A stretch of DNA of 36,596 bases from Candidatus Woesearchaeota archaeon (GTDB taxonomy: Archaea > Nanobdellota > Nanobdellia > Woesearchaeales > JABMPP01), in contig JABMPP010000039.1 in the NCBI GenBank assembly GCA_013202955.1, positions 1 to 36,596 of the forward strand, read 5' to 3'. This document shows, piece by piece, positions 1 to 9,153 of the stretch. The notes below the pieces were generated by a model. It was not told the DNA's origin, ran no database searches, and saw nothing but the letters and a program-made list of their open reading frames with translations. Both the position numbers and the translations under genes were made by a program. How positions within the stretch are numbered: the first letter of the stretch is position 1; every line of letters starts with the position of its first letter.

Positions 1-1
1 C

Positions 2-832
2 ATCCCTCATACGGTTATCAGGGTAAACACCTTAAAGATATCGGTTGAAGAGTGTAAAAAAAGATTAGAAGCACTAAACTGGATACTAAAACAGATTCCA
101 TGGTGCAAAGAAGGATTCTGGATTGAGGGAGAAAGAAGGGATGTAGGAAACTTAAAAGAACATTTATTGGGTTATATCTATATACAGGAAGCAGCAAGCA
201 TGATTCCTCCTGTTGTTTTGGTTCCTAAGCCAGGAGACAAAGTGTTAGATATGTGCGCTGCACCAGGCTCTAAAACAACCCAGTTAGCTCAATATATGAA
301 AAATAAAGGTGTTTTGGTGTGCAATGACTACAAAGGCATGAGAATAAAGCCTTTAGGCATAAATATACAGAAATCAGGCATAACAAACAACATAATCACT
401 CTAATGCACGGCCAGTGGTTCAAAGATCATGAATTTGATAAAATACTAGTTGATGCTCCATGCTCAGGCACAGGAACAATAAGAAAATCACTAAAAACAC
501 TGAGAATATGGAATCCTATTATGATAAAAAGATTAGCAGGAACTCAAAAGCAGCTAATAGAAAAAGCATTCAATAACCTGAAAAAAGGTGGAATGTTAGT
601 TTACTCAACATGCACAATGGAGCCAGAGGAGGATGAAGGGATTATTTCCCATTTATTGAACAAATATAAAGATGCAGAAATACAAGATATAAAATTAAAC
701 ATTAAATCAAGCAAACCAATAACAGAGTTTAACAAAGAAAAATACAACAAAGAAGTAAAGAAATGCCTGAGAGTGTGGCCACAAGACAATGATACAGAGG
801 GATTCTTTGTGGCAAAGATAAAGAAGATGTAA
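2..832 (+). CDS. RsmB/NOP2/NSUN-family tRNA/rRNA cytosine-C5 methyltransferase (5' truncated by window edge)
   Basis: Frame is open from base 2 (IPHTVIRVNTLKISVEECKKRLEAL...) beyond the TTG at 167. Motifs DMCAAPGSKTTQLAQ, VDAPCSGTGTIRKS, YSTCTMEPEEDE. Confidence 0.93.
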   Translation: MPHTVIRVNTLKISVEECKKRLEALNWILKQIPWCKEGFWIEGERRDVGNLKEHLLGYIYIQEAASMIPPVVLVPKPGDKVLDMCAAPGSKTTQLAQYMKNKGVLVCNDYKGMRIKPLGINIQKSGITNNIITLMHGQWFKDHEFDKILVDAPCSGTGTIRKSLKTLRIWNPIMIKRLAGTQKQLIEKAFNNLKKGGMLVYSTCTMEPEEDEGIISHLLNKYKDAEIQDIKLNIKSSKPITEFNKEKYNKEVKKCLRVWPQDNDTEGFFVAKIKKM

Positions 833-833
833 A

Positions 834-1436
834 ATGATAAAAGCTGTTATTTTTGATTGGGGAGGAGTTGTGATAGACTCTCCTGCAGAAGCACTATTCC
901 AATATTGTGCGGATCACCTCAATGCTCCAAAGAAAGAATTCAAAAAAACATATATGAAATATGAACCAGATATCTTTAGAGGGGTTCTTTCTGAAAAACA
1001 GACCTGGGAAAAAATTTGCCAAGAGCTGGGTGTTAAAGAGCCAACTGTTGGGTCACTTTGGTATGATGCTGTTAAAAACGCTGTCAAAGAGAAAAAAGAG
1101 GTTACTCTGCTTATCAACAATCTTAAAAAAAGCGGTTACAAAGTTGGGTTTTTGTCAAACACAGAGATTCCGGCTACGAGATTTTTCAAGAAGCAGGATT
1201 ACCCTGTTTTTGACGCTTATGTATTCTCATGCTTTGAGGGCATAATAAAGCCGGAGAGAAAGATATATGAGCTGGCTTTAAACAGGCTTGGGGTTAAGCC
1301 AGAAGAATCGATATTTATCGATGACAGGGAAGAGAATGTTGAGGGAGCAAAAAGAGTTGGAATGCATGCAATAGTTTTCAAGGATATTGAACAGCTAAAA
1401 AAAGAGTTGGAATCTTTTTCAGTGAAGACAGAATGA
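834..1436 (+). CDS. HAD-superfamily hydrolase (subfamily IA-like)
   Basis: FDWGGVVID motif I, FLSNTE motif II, KPERKIYELALNRLGVKPEESIFIDDREENVEGAKRVGM. Confidence 0.9.
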   Translation: MIKAVIFDWGGVVIDSPAEALFQYCADHLNAPKKEFKKTYMKYEPDIFRGVLSEKQTWEKICQELGVKEPTVGSLWYDAVKNAVKEKKEVTLLINNLKKSGYKVGFLSNTEIPATRFFKKQDYPVFDAYVFSCFEGIIKPERKIYELALNRLGVKPEESIFIDDREENVEGAKRVGMHAIVFKDIEQLKKELESFSVKTE

Positions 1437-2035
1437 TAAAAGCAATTATTTTTGACTATGGAGGTGTATTATCAGTCAATGCAAACCTTCGTTTGTTTGG
1501 TGAGAATTATGCACTTAAATTTGGGGCAAATCCTGAAAAGTTCAATAAATTAATGATTAATAATTGGTTTCAGGCAAGAGTGAATAAGATTGATTCAGAA
1601 TTATTCTGGAAAAATCTATCTGATTTCTTAAAAATAGAAAAAGAGGTTCTCAGAAAGGATTTTATGGATTTTTTTGGATTCAGATATGATGTTTTAGAGC
1701 TAATCAAAAAACTAAAAAAGAATTACAAGTTGGGTTTATTGTCCAATCAGATAGAAGATTGGTTAGAGGAAGTTATTGAAGAACATAAACTGGATGAAGT
1801 CTTTAATGTGATTGTAACATCATATGAAAGCAAACTGGCAAAACCAGATATTGCTATTTTCAAAGAAACAGTTAAGAGATTAGGTGTAAAACCTGCGGAA
1901 TGTGTTTATGTGGATGACTTAGAGACAAATATTCCCCCCGCAAAAAAAGTAGGAATGAAAACAATTTTATTCAGGGATTTTGAACAGCTAAAAAAAGAGC
2001 TGGAGCCCTTTGTTGATATAAAGAATGGAAGGTAA
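1433..2035 (+). CDS. HAD-superfamily hydrolase, tandem paralog of the preceding gene
   Basis: FDYGGVLSV, GLLSNQ, KPDIAIFKETVKRLGVKPAECVYVDDLETNIPPAKKVGM; 4-nt overlap (ATGA) with upstream gene and a shared C-terminal FEQLKKELE. Confidence 0.9.
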   Translation: MIKAIIFDYGGVLSVNANLRLFGENYALKFGANPEKFNKLMINNWFQARVNKIDSELFWKNLSDFLKIEKEVLRKDFMDFFGFRYDVLELIKKLKKNYKLGLLSNQIEDWLEEVIEEHKLDEVFNVIVTSYESKLAKPDIAIFKETVKRLGVKPAECVYVDDLETNIPPAKKVGMKTILFRDFEQLKKELEPFVDIKNGR

Positions 2036-2038
2036 AAA

Positions 2039-2422
2039 ATGACAGAATTATTCTTATACAAGCCTGTAGACAAATTATATCATTCAGTAATGGACCATAT
2101 GCCTGAACCTATACAAAGAAAAGAAAAAACATCTGCTTTTTTACTTGGCGGAGCAGGAATAACAGCAGTTGTTAAAGGCCTACAAAAGCTTGCTGAAACA
2201 AATCTAATAAACTTTGTAATGACTGATTTTAATGAAAAATATCTGCCTGTATTGGAAGGAATGTGCATAGCAGGAATTACTGGAGTTCCTCTGTGGTATA
2301 TGACAACACACCCAACAGAATTTAAGAGGATATTAAGAGACCACCCTGTTTATTCTGCAGGAATGATTGGTGTTTATGTTGGAAGTGTAGGAACAGCTTT
2401 GGTTGATTTGATTAATGGATAA
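2039..2422 (+). CDS. Small predicted membrane protein, function unknown
   Basis: ORF 3 nt after the HAD gene with hydrophobic segments (LLGGAGITAVVKGL, MCIAGITGVPLWYM, YSAGMIGVYVGSVGTALV). Confidence 0.65.
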   Translation: MTELFLYKPVDKLYHSVMDHMPEPIQRKEKTSAFLLGGAGITAVVKGLQKLAETNLINFVMTDFNEKYLPVLEGMCIAGITGVPLWYMTTHPTEFKRILRDHPVYSAGMIGVYVGSVGTALVDLING

Positions 2423-2427
2423 AATCC

Positions 2428-2442
2428 GAAACCTTTATATAC
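2428..2442 (+). promoter_or_regulatory. Archaeal BRE/TATA promoter for proteasome beta gene
   Basis: GAAACCTTTATATAC about 57 nt upstream of the psmB ATG; matches archaeal TATA-box pattern. Confidence 0.65.
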
Positions 2443-2498
2443 TGGTTTTCTTTCCTTTGTGTTAATTAATTCTTAGATATAATTCTAAGTGACTTTAA

Positions 2499-3140
2499 AT
2501 GGAAACAAAAGATATTGTAAAAAAAGGCACAACAACAGTAGGTATTGTGTGCAGTGATGGTATTATTCTAGCTGCTGATAAAAGAGCAACTGCAGGAAAC
2601 TATATAGTGACAAAGCAGGTTAAGAAGATATACCAGATAGCTGATAATGCTTCTGTTACAATGGCCGGAACTGTGTCAGATGCACAGTTAATGGTAAAGC
2701 TAATCAAGGCAGAGACAGCTCTTAAAAAGATGAGAACAGGAAGACAACCATTGATAAAAGAGGTTGCGAATCTTCTTGGAACCTTAGTATACTCAAACAT
2801 AAGAAAAATGTCAATGATACCAGGCATTTCCCATTTTGTTATGGGTGGTTTTGACGAAACAGGATATCATCTTTATGATATATTCGCTGACGGCTCTGTA
2901 ACACTATGTGATGATTTTATATCTTCAGGATCTGGAAGTGTTATGGCATATGGTGTTCTGGAAACATTGTATAAGAAAGGTATTTCAGTTGAAGAAGGAG
3001 CAAAGCTTGCAGTTAAGTGTATAAATGCTGCACTGCAAAGGGATTCTGCTTCTGGCGGCGGTATGGATGTTGTGGCAATCACAAAAGGCGGAATTAAAAC
3101 TGTTCTAGACAAGGAATTAAATCAAAAAATAGAATTTTAA
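2499..3140 (+). CDS. psmB: Archaeal 20S proteasome beta subunit
   Basis: METKDIVKKG|TTTVGIVCSDGIILAADKRATAGNYI: short propeptide then catalytic Thr; SGSGSVMAYGVLE, SGGGMDVVAI. Confidence 0.97.
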   Translation: METKDIVKKGTTTVGIVCSDGIILAADKRATAGNYIVTKQVKKIYQIADNASVTMAGTVSDAQLMVKLIKAETALKKMRTGRQPLIKEVANLLGTLVYSNIRKMSMIPGISHFVMGGFDETGYHLYDIFADGSVTLCDDFISSGSGSVMAYGVLETLYKKGISVEEGAKLAVKCINAALQRDSASGGGMDVVAITKGGIKTVLDKELNQKIEF

Positions 3141-3188
3141 ATTTCCCAAAATGGAAATAAAAATGTATTCTTAAAATAAGGTGTAATT

Positions 3189-5081
3189 ATGGGTGAAATA
3201 CTAAAGGAAGTTTTAAAATACCTTCCTAAAGATATAATAAGTGAAGCTACTTTTGAAGGTTCTAATATAGTGCTATATACAAAAGATAAGGATTTTTTTC
3301 TAGATAATAATGGTTCAATAAAACAAATAGTTGATGATATAAAGAAAAGAGTCGAACTAAGACCAGATCCTGTTATATGCATGGAGCTGGAAAAAGCAGA
3401 GAAAAAGATAAAATCAATACTTCCTGCTGAAGCAGGAGCAGATAATATTATATTTGATCCACAAAGGTCAATGGTTATTATTGAGGCTGAAAAGCCAGGA
3501 TTAGCAATAGGAAAGCAGGGAAGCATATTAAGAGAAATAAGAGCTGAAACATTATGGGTTCCGTTGATTAGAAGAACACCTGCAATAAGATCAAAATTAA
3601 TAGAAAACATAAGGGAAGTTCTTTATCAAAATAATGATTATAGGAAAAAGTTTCTGAAAAGTGTTGGACATAGAATATATGATGGCTGGAAAAGAGGAAA
3701 AAAGAATGAATGGGTGAGGTTAAGCTTTTTAGGAGGTGCAAGAGAAGTAGGAAGATCATGTATTTTACTACAAACCCCAGAATCAAGAGTGCTTCTTGAC
3801 TGTGGAATTAATGTTGCTTCTGAAAGAGATGCGTATCCTTTTTTGGATGCTCCTGAATTCAAGATAGAAGAATTAGATGCTGTTATTATTTCACACGCAC
3901 ATCTGGATCACTCAGGATTTGTGCCTTATTTATATAAATTTGGCTATAAAGGGCCTGTTTACTGCACAGAACCAACAAGAGACGTATCAGCTCTGTTACA
4001 GCTAGACCTTGTAAAAATACAAAGAGGAGAGGGAAAAGAGCCAATATTCACATCTGAGGAGATTAGGGAGTTTGTAAAACACTCAATAACTCTGGAATAT
4101 AATGAAGTTAGTGATATAACTCCTGATATTAGAATAACATTGTATAATGCAGGCCATATACTTGGTTCATCCATGGTTCATATGCATATTGGGAATGGTT
4201 TGCACAATTTCCTTTATTCAGCTGATATGAAATTCGGCAGAACACAACTTTTAGAGCCTGCTATAACTGATTTTCCAAGACTTGAAACATTAATGATTGA
4301 ATCCACATATGGTGGAAGAGATAATGTTCTGCCTTCAAGGGTGGAATGCGAAAAAGAGATGGCTGAAATACTTAAAAAAACAATAAAAGATAAAGGAAAA
4401 ATATTGATTCCCGTGTTGGGAGTTGGAAGAGCACAAGAAGTGATGCTTGTTGTTGAAAATCTTATAAGAACAGGTAAGGTTGATAATATTCCTGTTTATA
4501 TTGATGGTATGGTGTGGGATGTTACTGCAATACACACAGCATATCCTGAATTCCTTAATAATTTTGTAAGGAATCAAATATTTCATAAAGATAGTAATCC
4601 CTTTATGTCAGACATATTTAAGAGAGTAGGAAGCCCCAAGGAAAGAAAAGAGGTTATAGAAAATACAGGTGCATGTATTATTTTAGCAACATCAGGAATG
4701 CTTATGGGTGGACCTTCTGTTGAGTATCTAAAATCATTGTCTTCTGGCAAAAAACATTCATTGATATTTGTTTCATATCAAGGAGAGGGCTCTTTGGGAA
4801 GAAGAATCCAAAGAGGAGAAAGGGAGATTTCTTTTGGTGTTGGACATAAGCAGGAAGTGATGAAAATAAATATGGATATACATACAATAGAAGGATTTTC
4901 AGGACATTCTGATAGAAAAGAATTAATGAGCTTTGTCTATAAATGCAGTCCAAAGCCAAAAAAAGTTATTATAAACCACGGTGAGAATTCAAGATGTTTA
5001 GATTTAGCTTCTTCTATTCATAAAACAAACAGAATAGAAACAAACGCACCAAGAGTGTTAGAAGCATTAAGACTTAGATAG
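3189..5081 (+). CDS. KH-domain beta-CASP RNase, aCPSF1/FttA family
   Basis: N-terminal KH-like region (PGLAIGKQGSILREI), metallo-beta-lactamase motif SHAHLDHSG, beta-CASP features (ESTYGGRDN, GFSGHSDRKEL, INHGE). Confidence 0.95.
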   Translation: MGEILKEVLKYLPKDIISEATFEGSNIVLYTKDKDFFLDNNGSIKQIVDDIKKRVELRPDPVICMELEKAEKKIKSILPAEAGADNIIFDPQRSMVIIEAEKPGLAIGKQGSILREIRAETLWVPLIRRTPAIRSKLIENIREVLYQNNDYRKKFLKSVGHRIYDGWKRGKKNEWVRLSFLGGAREVGRSCILLQTPESRVLLDCGINVASERDAYPFLDAPEFKIEELDAVIISHAHLDHSGFVPYLYKFGYKGPVYCTEPTRDVSALLQLDLVKIQRGEGKEPIFTSEEIREFVKHSITLEYNEVSDITPDIRITLYNAGHILGSSMVHMHIGNGLHNFLYSADMKFGRTQLLEPAITDFPRLETLMIESTYGGRDNVLPSRVECEKEMAEILKKTIKDKGKILIPVLGVGRAQEVMLVVENLIRTGKVDNIPVYIDGMVWDVTAIHTAYPEFLNNFVRNQIFHKDSNPFMSDIFKRVGSPKERKEVIENTGACIILATSGMLMGGPSVEYLKSLSSGKKHSLIFVSYQGEGSLGRRIQRGEREISFGVGHKQEVMKINMDIHTIEGFSGHSDRKELMSFVYKCSPKPKKVIINHGENSRCLDLASSIHKTNRIETNAPRVLEALRLR

Positions 5082-5125
5082 ATTTCTTTGGATAATTATT
5101 ATCAAAAAAAAGTTTTAAAAAGAAT

Positions 5126-5326
5126 CTAGGCCTCAATGACATGTTCAGTTAGTTTGTTCTGAAGCTCATTATACTCTTTTTTCATGCTTTCAAGCTCCAT
5201 CTTCTTATAGGGGTTGATTTGTTTATGCTGGTCGTCCCATTCTAGAACCTTTAATCGGTCTCTCATTTGGGTCATTCTTTCCTTTATTTGTTCCAATGTT
5301 TCTTTTTGTTCATCCATTTTTATCAT
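5126..5326 (-). CDS. Small coiled-coil protein, function unknown
   Basis: 66-aa charged heptad-like ORF (MDEQKETLEQIKERMTQMRDRLKVLEW...) between convergent/divergent neighbours. Confidence 0.55.
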   Translation of the reverse strand: MIKMDEQKETLEQIKERMTQMRDRLKVLEWDDQHKQINPYKKMELESMKKEYNELQNKLTEHVIEA

Positions 5327-5601
5327 CCCCTTGAAATTTAGAAACTCAAGATCTTATATAAAGATTATGCTTAATTTTGTTTTTCTACGTAGATAGTGAC
5401 AAATCATTAAAATAAAATACATAAATCTATACAAATCTATACTTTTTTAGACGGGGAAAATATAACGAATTTTTTTGATGTATATACCAGAGAATAGAAA
5501 AATATATAAAGGGTAAATCCCAGAATATAACTACGCGGATATTAATCCCAAAAGTGCCATAAGGGGAAATCGGAAATCATAGGAGGCGTACGAAAACGGG
5601 G

Positions 5602-6150
5602 GTGGACTGTCATATGAAAGATAGCTCCATCTATGAATTGGTGACAATGAAAATCACAAACAAGAAGATATTTGAGGTTGTAGGCGAAATAGTTGGTGAA
5701 GACGCTGTTCAAGTAGTCGAATATCTAAAAGGAAAAAAGAATATTTCTGAGTTTAAAATAGCTGAGCAGATAAATTCTGAGATTCATGAGATAAGGAATA
5801 TCCTATACAGGCTTCATAATCAACATCTTGTTACATATAAAAGGAAAAAAGACAGGCAGAAAGGCTGGTATATCAGCTACTGGACATTTAACAAGAAAAG
5901 AATAAAAGAGCTTGTAGCTTCTCTAAAAAAGCAGAAATTAGAGAAATACAGAGAAAGATTGGATAAAGAAGTGGAAAACAAAGATGCTTTCTTCATGTGC
6001 AAGAATGCATGCACAAGAATGGATTTTGACCAGGCAACAGATTTTGACTTTAAATGTCCAGAATGTGGCTCATTACTTGACCATCAAGACAACACAAGAA
6101 CAATCGAATTCTTACAAGAGAAAATAAAGGAATTAGAAATTACTAGCTAA
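5602..6150 (+). CDS. Transcription factor E (TFE alpha); start may be ATG 5614 or later
   Basis: N-terminal winged-helix (AEQINSEIHEIRNILYRLHNQHLVTYKRKKD.KGWYISYW) plus zinc ribbon (FMCKNACTRMDFDQATDFDFKCPECGSLL). Confidence 0.9.
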   Translation: MDCHMKDSSIYELVTMKITNKKIFEVVGEIVGEDAVQVVEYLKGKKNISEFKIAEQINSEIHEIRNILYRLHNQHLVTYKRKKDRQKGWYISYWTFNKKRIKELVASLKKQKLEKYRERLDKEVENKDAFFMCKNACTRMDFDQATDFDFKCPECGSLLDHQDNTRTIEFLQEKIKELEITS

Positions 6151-7534
6151 ATTGATTATTGATTACAAATGGTTGGTAGAATTCTTTAATTATTTCACCA
6201 AAATCATGATATTTTGGTTTTCCATCTTTACCTAATAACATTCTTAAATCTCTCATTAAAACAGGATTCTCATTTATTTTTGAATGCTCTAGGTCAGTAA
6301 GAGCTTCTAAAAACTCATCCTCATGTCTAAAATGTACTGTTGGTTGAATACCAAATACATCTCCTGCCATGTCTTCTTTAGTTGGGTGTATTAAAATAAC
6401 TGGTTTTCCCATCATTAATGCGTATCTCATTTCTGTTTCTGTTCCAATACTTCTACCATCTTTTACTGTTTTGATAATCTCTTTTCCTGATTCAGTTTCA
6501 TTTTCTTCTATGTCAATGGTTCTTCTATTGCTTGGATAAAATGCTATTATAAGATCACTATAAGGAACAAAATAATTTAGGTCACGGTGTGTTGTGTGGG
6601 CTTTTCCCTTATCATCATATGTTGTGTCAGCTAAAACAATAGGATTTACAATTAAACCATATTCTTGTAATTTTCTTGAAAATTCATTAATTCTTTTTTC
6701 TTCATCTAATTTTTCCTTTACAATTTCACCTTTTTCACCATCCTTAACTTTTACACTAGTGATAGGACCTGCAGCATAAACAACAACTGATCTTTTACCA
6801 TTATCTTTATAATCATATAAAAGTTTTAAGAGACTGATAACAGCATTTTGTTTAGGCATTACAATGTGATTTACGTAATGGCTAGTTGGATCTTGTTTTA
6901 AAAATTCTCGTATTTGGCTATAAAGTTCTGGTACATATTCCTCAAGAACTGGTTGTGGTATTTTTATAATTTGACTATAAAGTGCTTGCTTTCTTTTATT
7001 AAAATCTGTAAGTGACATTGCATGAGATTTTGCTATCTCTGTATCAAGAGCTATCCAATCCAATAATTCTCCTATTTTATGAGAATATGGTGTGTGTTTA
7101 AGCTTCTCAGCTACTATTTCAGGTGCATTTATAACACTAACAATAGTATCAATGCTTCTAATATCATCTATAGATGTGAATTCTGATGGAAGCCTAACAA
7201 TATTTGGAATTGGTTGTTCTCCTGCAAAAATAGTTAATGGTGTGTCTATAATTATTGATTCATTTTGATGTTGCAGCATATGATTTTTTGCTTTTTCAAT
7301 TGTGGCATTACGATTCATTTGTTTAAGTAAATAATCAATCTTAGGAATATGTCTTTTTTTTGTATACATAACTTCTCTTGGTGTTTCCTCAAAAAGATCT
7401 CCAAGAGAGATAATATGAACATCCCCATTAAATTCTTGTTTAAAATATTTTTGTACCTGTTGAAGTAGCTCTGTTTTACCCATTCCTGGAATAGAATCAA
7501 CAATTATGTTTGCCTTTCTTTTTGTCTTTGCCAC
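6143..7534 (-). CDS. Fusion: P-loop (AdkA-like) kinase domain + nucleoside 2-deoxyribosyltransferase-like domain
   Basis: N-terminal Walker A SIPGMGKTE with IISLGDLFEE and SIIIDTPLTIF; C-terminal VVVYAAGPIT ... DLIIAFYPSN ... GTETEMRYALMMGKPVILIHP. Confidence 0.7.
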   Translation of the reverse strand: MAKTKRKANIIVDSIPGMGKTELLQQVQKYFKQEFNGDVHIISLGDLFEETPREVMYTKKRHIPKIDYLLKQMNRNATIEKAKNHMLQHQNESIIIDTPLTIFAGEQPIPNIVRLPSEFTSIDDIRSIDTIVSVINAPEIVAEKLKHTPYSHKIGELLDWIALDTEIAKSHAMSLTDFNKRKQALYSQIIKIPQPVLEEYVPELYSQIREFLKQDPTSHYVNHIVMPKQNAVISLLKLLYDYKDNGKRSVVVYAAGPITSVKVKDGEKGEIVKEKLDEEKRINEFSRKLQEYGLIVNPIVLADTTYDDKGKAHTTHRDLNYFVPYSDLIIAFYPSNRRTIDIEENETESGKEIIKTVKDGRSIGTETEMRYALMMGKPVILIHPTKEDMAGDVFGIQPTVHFRHEDEFLEALTDLEHSKINENPVLMRDLRMLLGKDGKPKYHDFGEIIKEFYQPFVINNQFS

Positions 7535-7572
7535 TTTATAGTTAAGAATTAATTATTATTTATAAAGCTTAC

Positions 7573-8229
7573 CTAACTTATATGTTTCAATATTTCTCTC
7601 ATATCTTTTTTCTCAATAACTATATCACTTACTTTGGCTAATTCATCTGAAGTACAGTTAAAAGCAATAGATAATCCAGAATTTTTTGCTATTTCAACAT
7701 CATTATGGCTGTCACCAACAAAAACACACTCTTTTAGATCAATCCCCTCTTTTTCAGCAATTTGCTTTAATGCTGTAAATTTATGTTCATAATCATAATT
7801 AGTTGTTTCTATTCCTGTTATCTCTCCATTTTCATCAAACAGAATTTCATTAAAGAAGTAATAATCAAACAATTCTTTATAATCTGGATAAACATAATTT
7901 ATTACTGTTTTATCTGTTCCTGAAATGACTGCTATCTTAAAACCATTCTTCTTTAAAGTTTCAATAAGCTTTCTTGCACCCTTCATCTCTTTAAAGTCCT
8001 TAATTGCCTCAAGAATCACTTTTTTATTGGCTCCTTTTTCCTTCCAAAGTTTGATATCATTTTCAGCCCATTCATGATAAGAAACCTCTCCTCTGTAATA
8101 CTTATCATAACAAGCTATTCTTCTTTTATCATCCATTAGATCTAAATGTTCATGAAGTCTAATCCATATGGACCCAATCTCATCAACTATTGTGCCATCC
8201 ACATCAAAAACAATAAGTTTATGTTTCAT
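7573..8229 (-). CDS. HAD-superfamily phosphatase (phosphoserine-phosphatase-like)
   Basis: IVFDVDGTIVDE, VISGTDKTV, CVFVGDSHNDVEIAKNSGLSIAFN. Confidence 0.88.
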   Translation of the reverse strand: MKHKLIVFDVDGTIVDEIGSIWIRLHEHLDLMDDKRRIACYDKYYRGEVSYHEWAENDIKLWKEKGANKKVILEAIKDFKEMKGARKLIETLKKNGFKIAVISGTDKTVINYVYPDYKELFDYYFFNEILFDENGEITGIETTNYDYEHKFTALKQIAEKEGIDLKECVFVGDSHNDVEIAKNSGLSIAFNCTSDELAKVSDIVIEKKDMREILKHIS

Positions 8230-8274
8230 ACAGCATTGATAAAGCTTATATAATAAAAGCTTTTCTTTAATACA

Positions 8275-9153
8275 ATGGAAGATTTAGATAAATGGAGAAA
8301 AGCCGGGAAAATAACTGGTGAAGCTAGAAGATATGGTGCAACCCTAATTAAAAAGAACTCTAAAATAATAGATGTTGTTGAAAAAGTAGAGGAAAAGATA
8401 AAGAATTTAGGTGGAGAATGCGCTTTTCCTGTTAATACCTCTTTAAATGATTGTGCAGCTCATGACACTGCAAGGCCAGAGGATGAGAGAATTTTCACAG
8501 ATGAGGTTGTTAAACTAGACCTAGGAGTGCATGTAGACGGTTGCATAGGCGACACAGCAGTCACTGTTGATCTGTCAGGAAAGCACGAAAAGCTGTTAAA
8601 GGCTTCTGAAGAAGCATTAAAAGCAGCTATTGAAGCAGCAAAACAGTTTAAATCATTAGGAGAAATCGGAAGAGCAATACAGGAAAGCATCTCAAAATAT
8701 GGGTTTGCGCCTGTAAGAAATCTTTCTGGCCATGGATTATCTGAATATAATGTTCATACATCTCCAAGCATACCAAATTATGATACAGGAGATAAAAGAA
8801 TTTTAGAAAAAGAAACAATAATTGCAATAGAACCATTTGCAAGCATGGGCAAAGGTGAGATATATGAATCAGGTGATGCAAATATTTTCTCCCAAGTCGC
8901 AAGAAAAGGGGTTAGAAACCCAATAACAAGAAATATCTTGAAAGAAATCGAGAAATATAAAGGATTACCATTTTCATTAACATGGTTAGTGAAAAAGTTT
9001 ACTTTACCAAAAACAAATTTTGCTTTAAGAGAATTAATGAACCTAGGAATTCTAAAGGGATATCCTCCATTGATTGACAAAGCACATGGAACCATCTCCC
9101 AAAAAGAGCACACATTGTATATTGGTGATGAAGTAGAAGTGTTAACTAAGTGA
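8275..9153 (+). CDS. map: Methionine aminopeptidase, type II
   Basis: WRKAGKITGEARRYGATLIK, FPVNTSLNDCAAHDTARP, VVKLDLGVHVDGCIGDTAVTVDL, LSGHGLSEYNVHTSPSIPNY, IAIEPFAS. Confidence 0.95.
   Translation: MEDLDKWRKAGKITGEARRYGATLIKKNSKIIDVVEKVEEKIKNLGGECAFPVNTSLNDCAAHDTARPEDERIFTDEVVKLDLGVHVDGCIGDTAVTVDLSGKHEKLLKASEEALKAAIEAAKQFKSLGEIGRAIQESISKYGFAPVRNLSGHGLSEYNVHTSPSIPNYDTGDKRILEKETIIAIEPFASMGKGEIYESGDANIFSQVARKGVRNPITRNILKEIEKYKGLPFSLTWLVKKFTLPKTNFALRELMNLGILKGYPPLIDKAHGTISQKEHTLYIGDEVEVLTK

Noticed and set aside
2475-2490. Small hairpin CTTAGA-TATAAT-TCTAAG upstream of psmB, with an internal TATAAT resembling a bacterial -10 box
   Set aside because: One AT-rich match with no supported -35 element and an obvious archaeal TATA box at 2428-2442; not enough to propose a sigma-dependent promoter.
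3137-3610. 157-aa minus-strand ORF opposite the aCPSF1-like gene
   Set aside because: Low-complexity hydrophobic translation, fully overlapped by a strongly supported CDS.
8778-9113. 111-aa minus-strand ORF opposite methionine aminopeptidase
   Set aside because: Antisense shadow ORF with no family signature.
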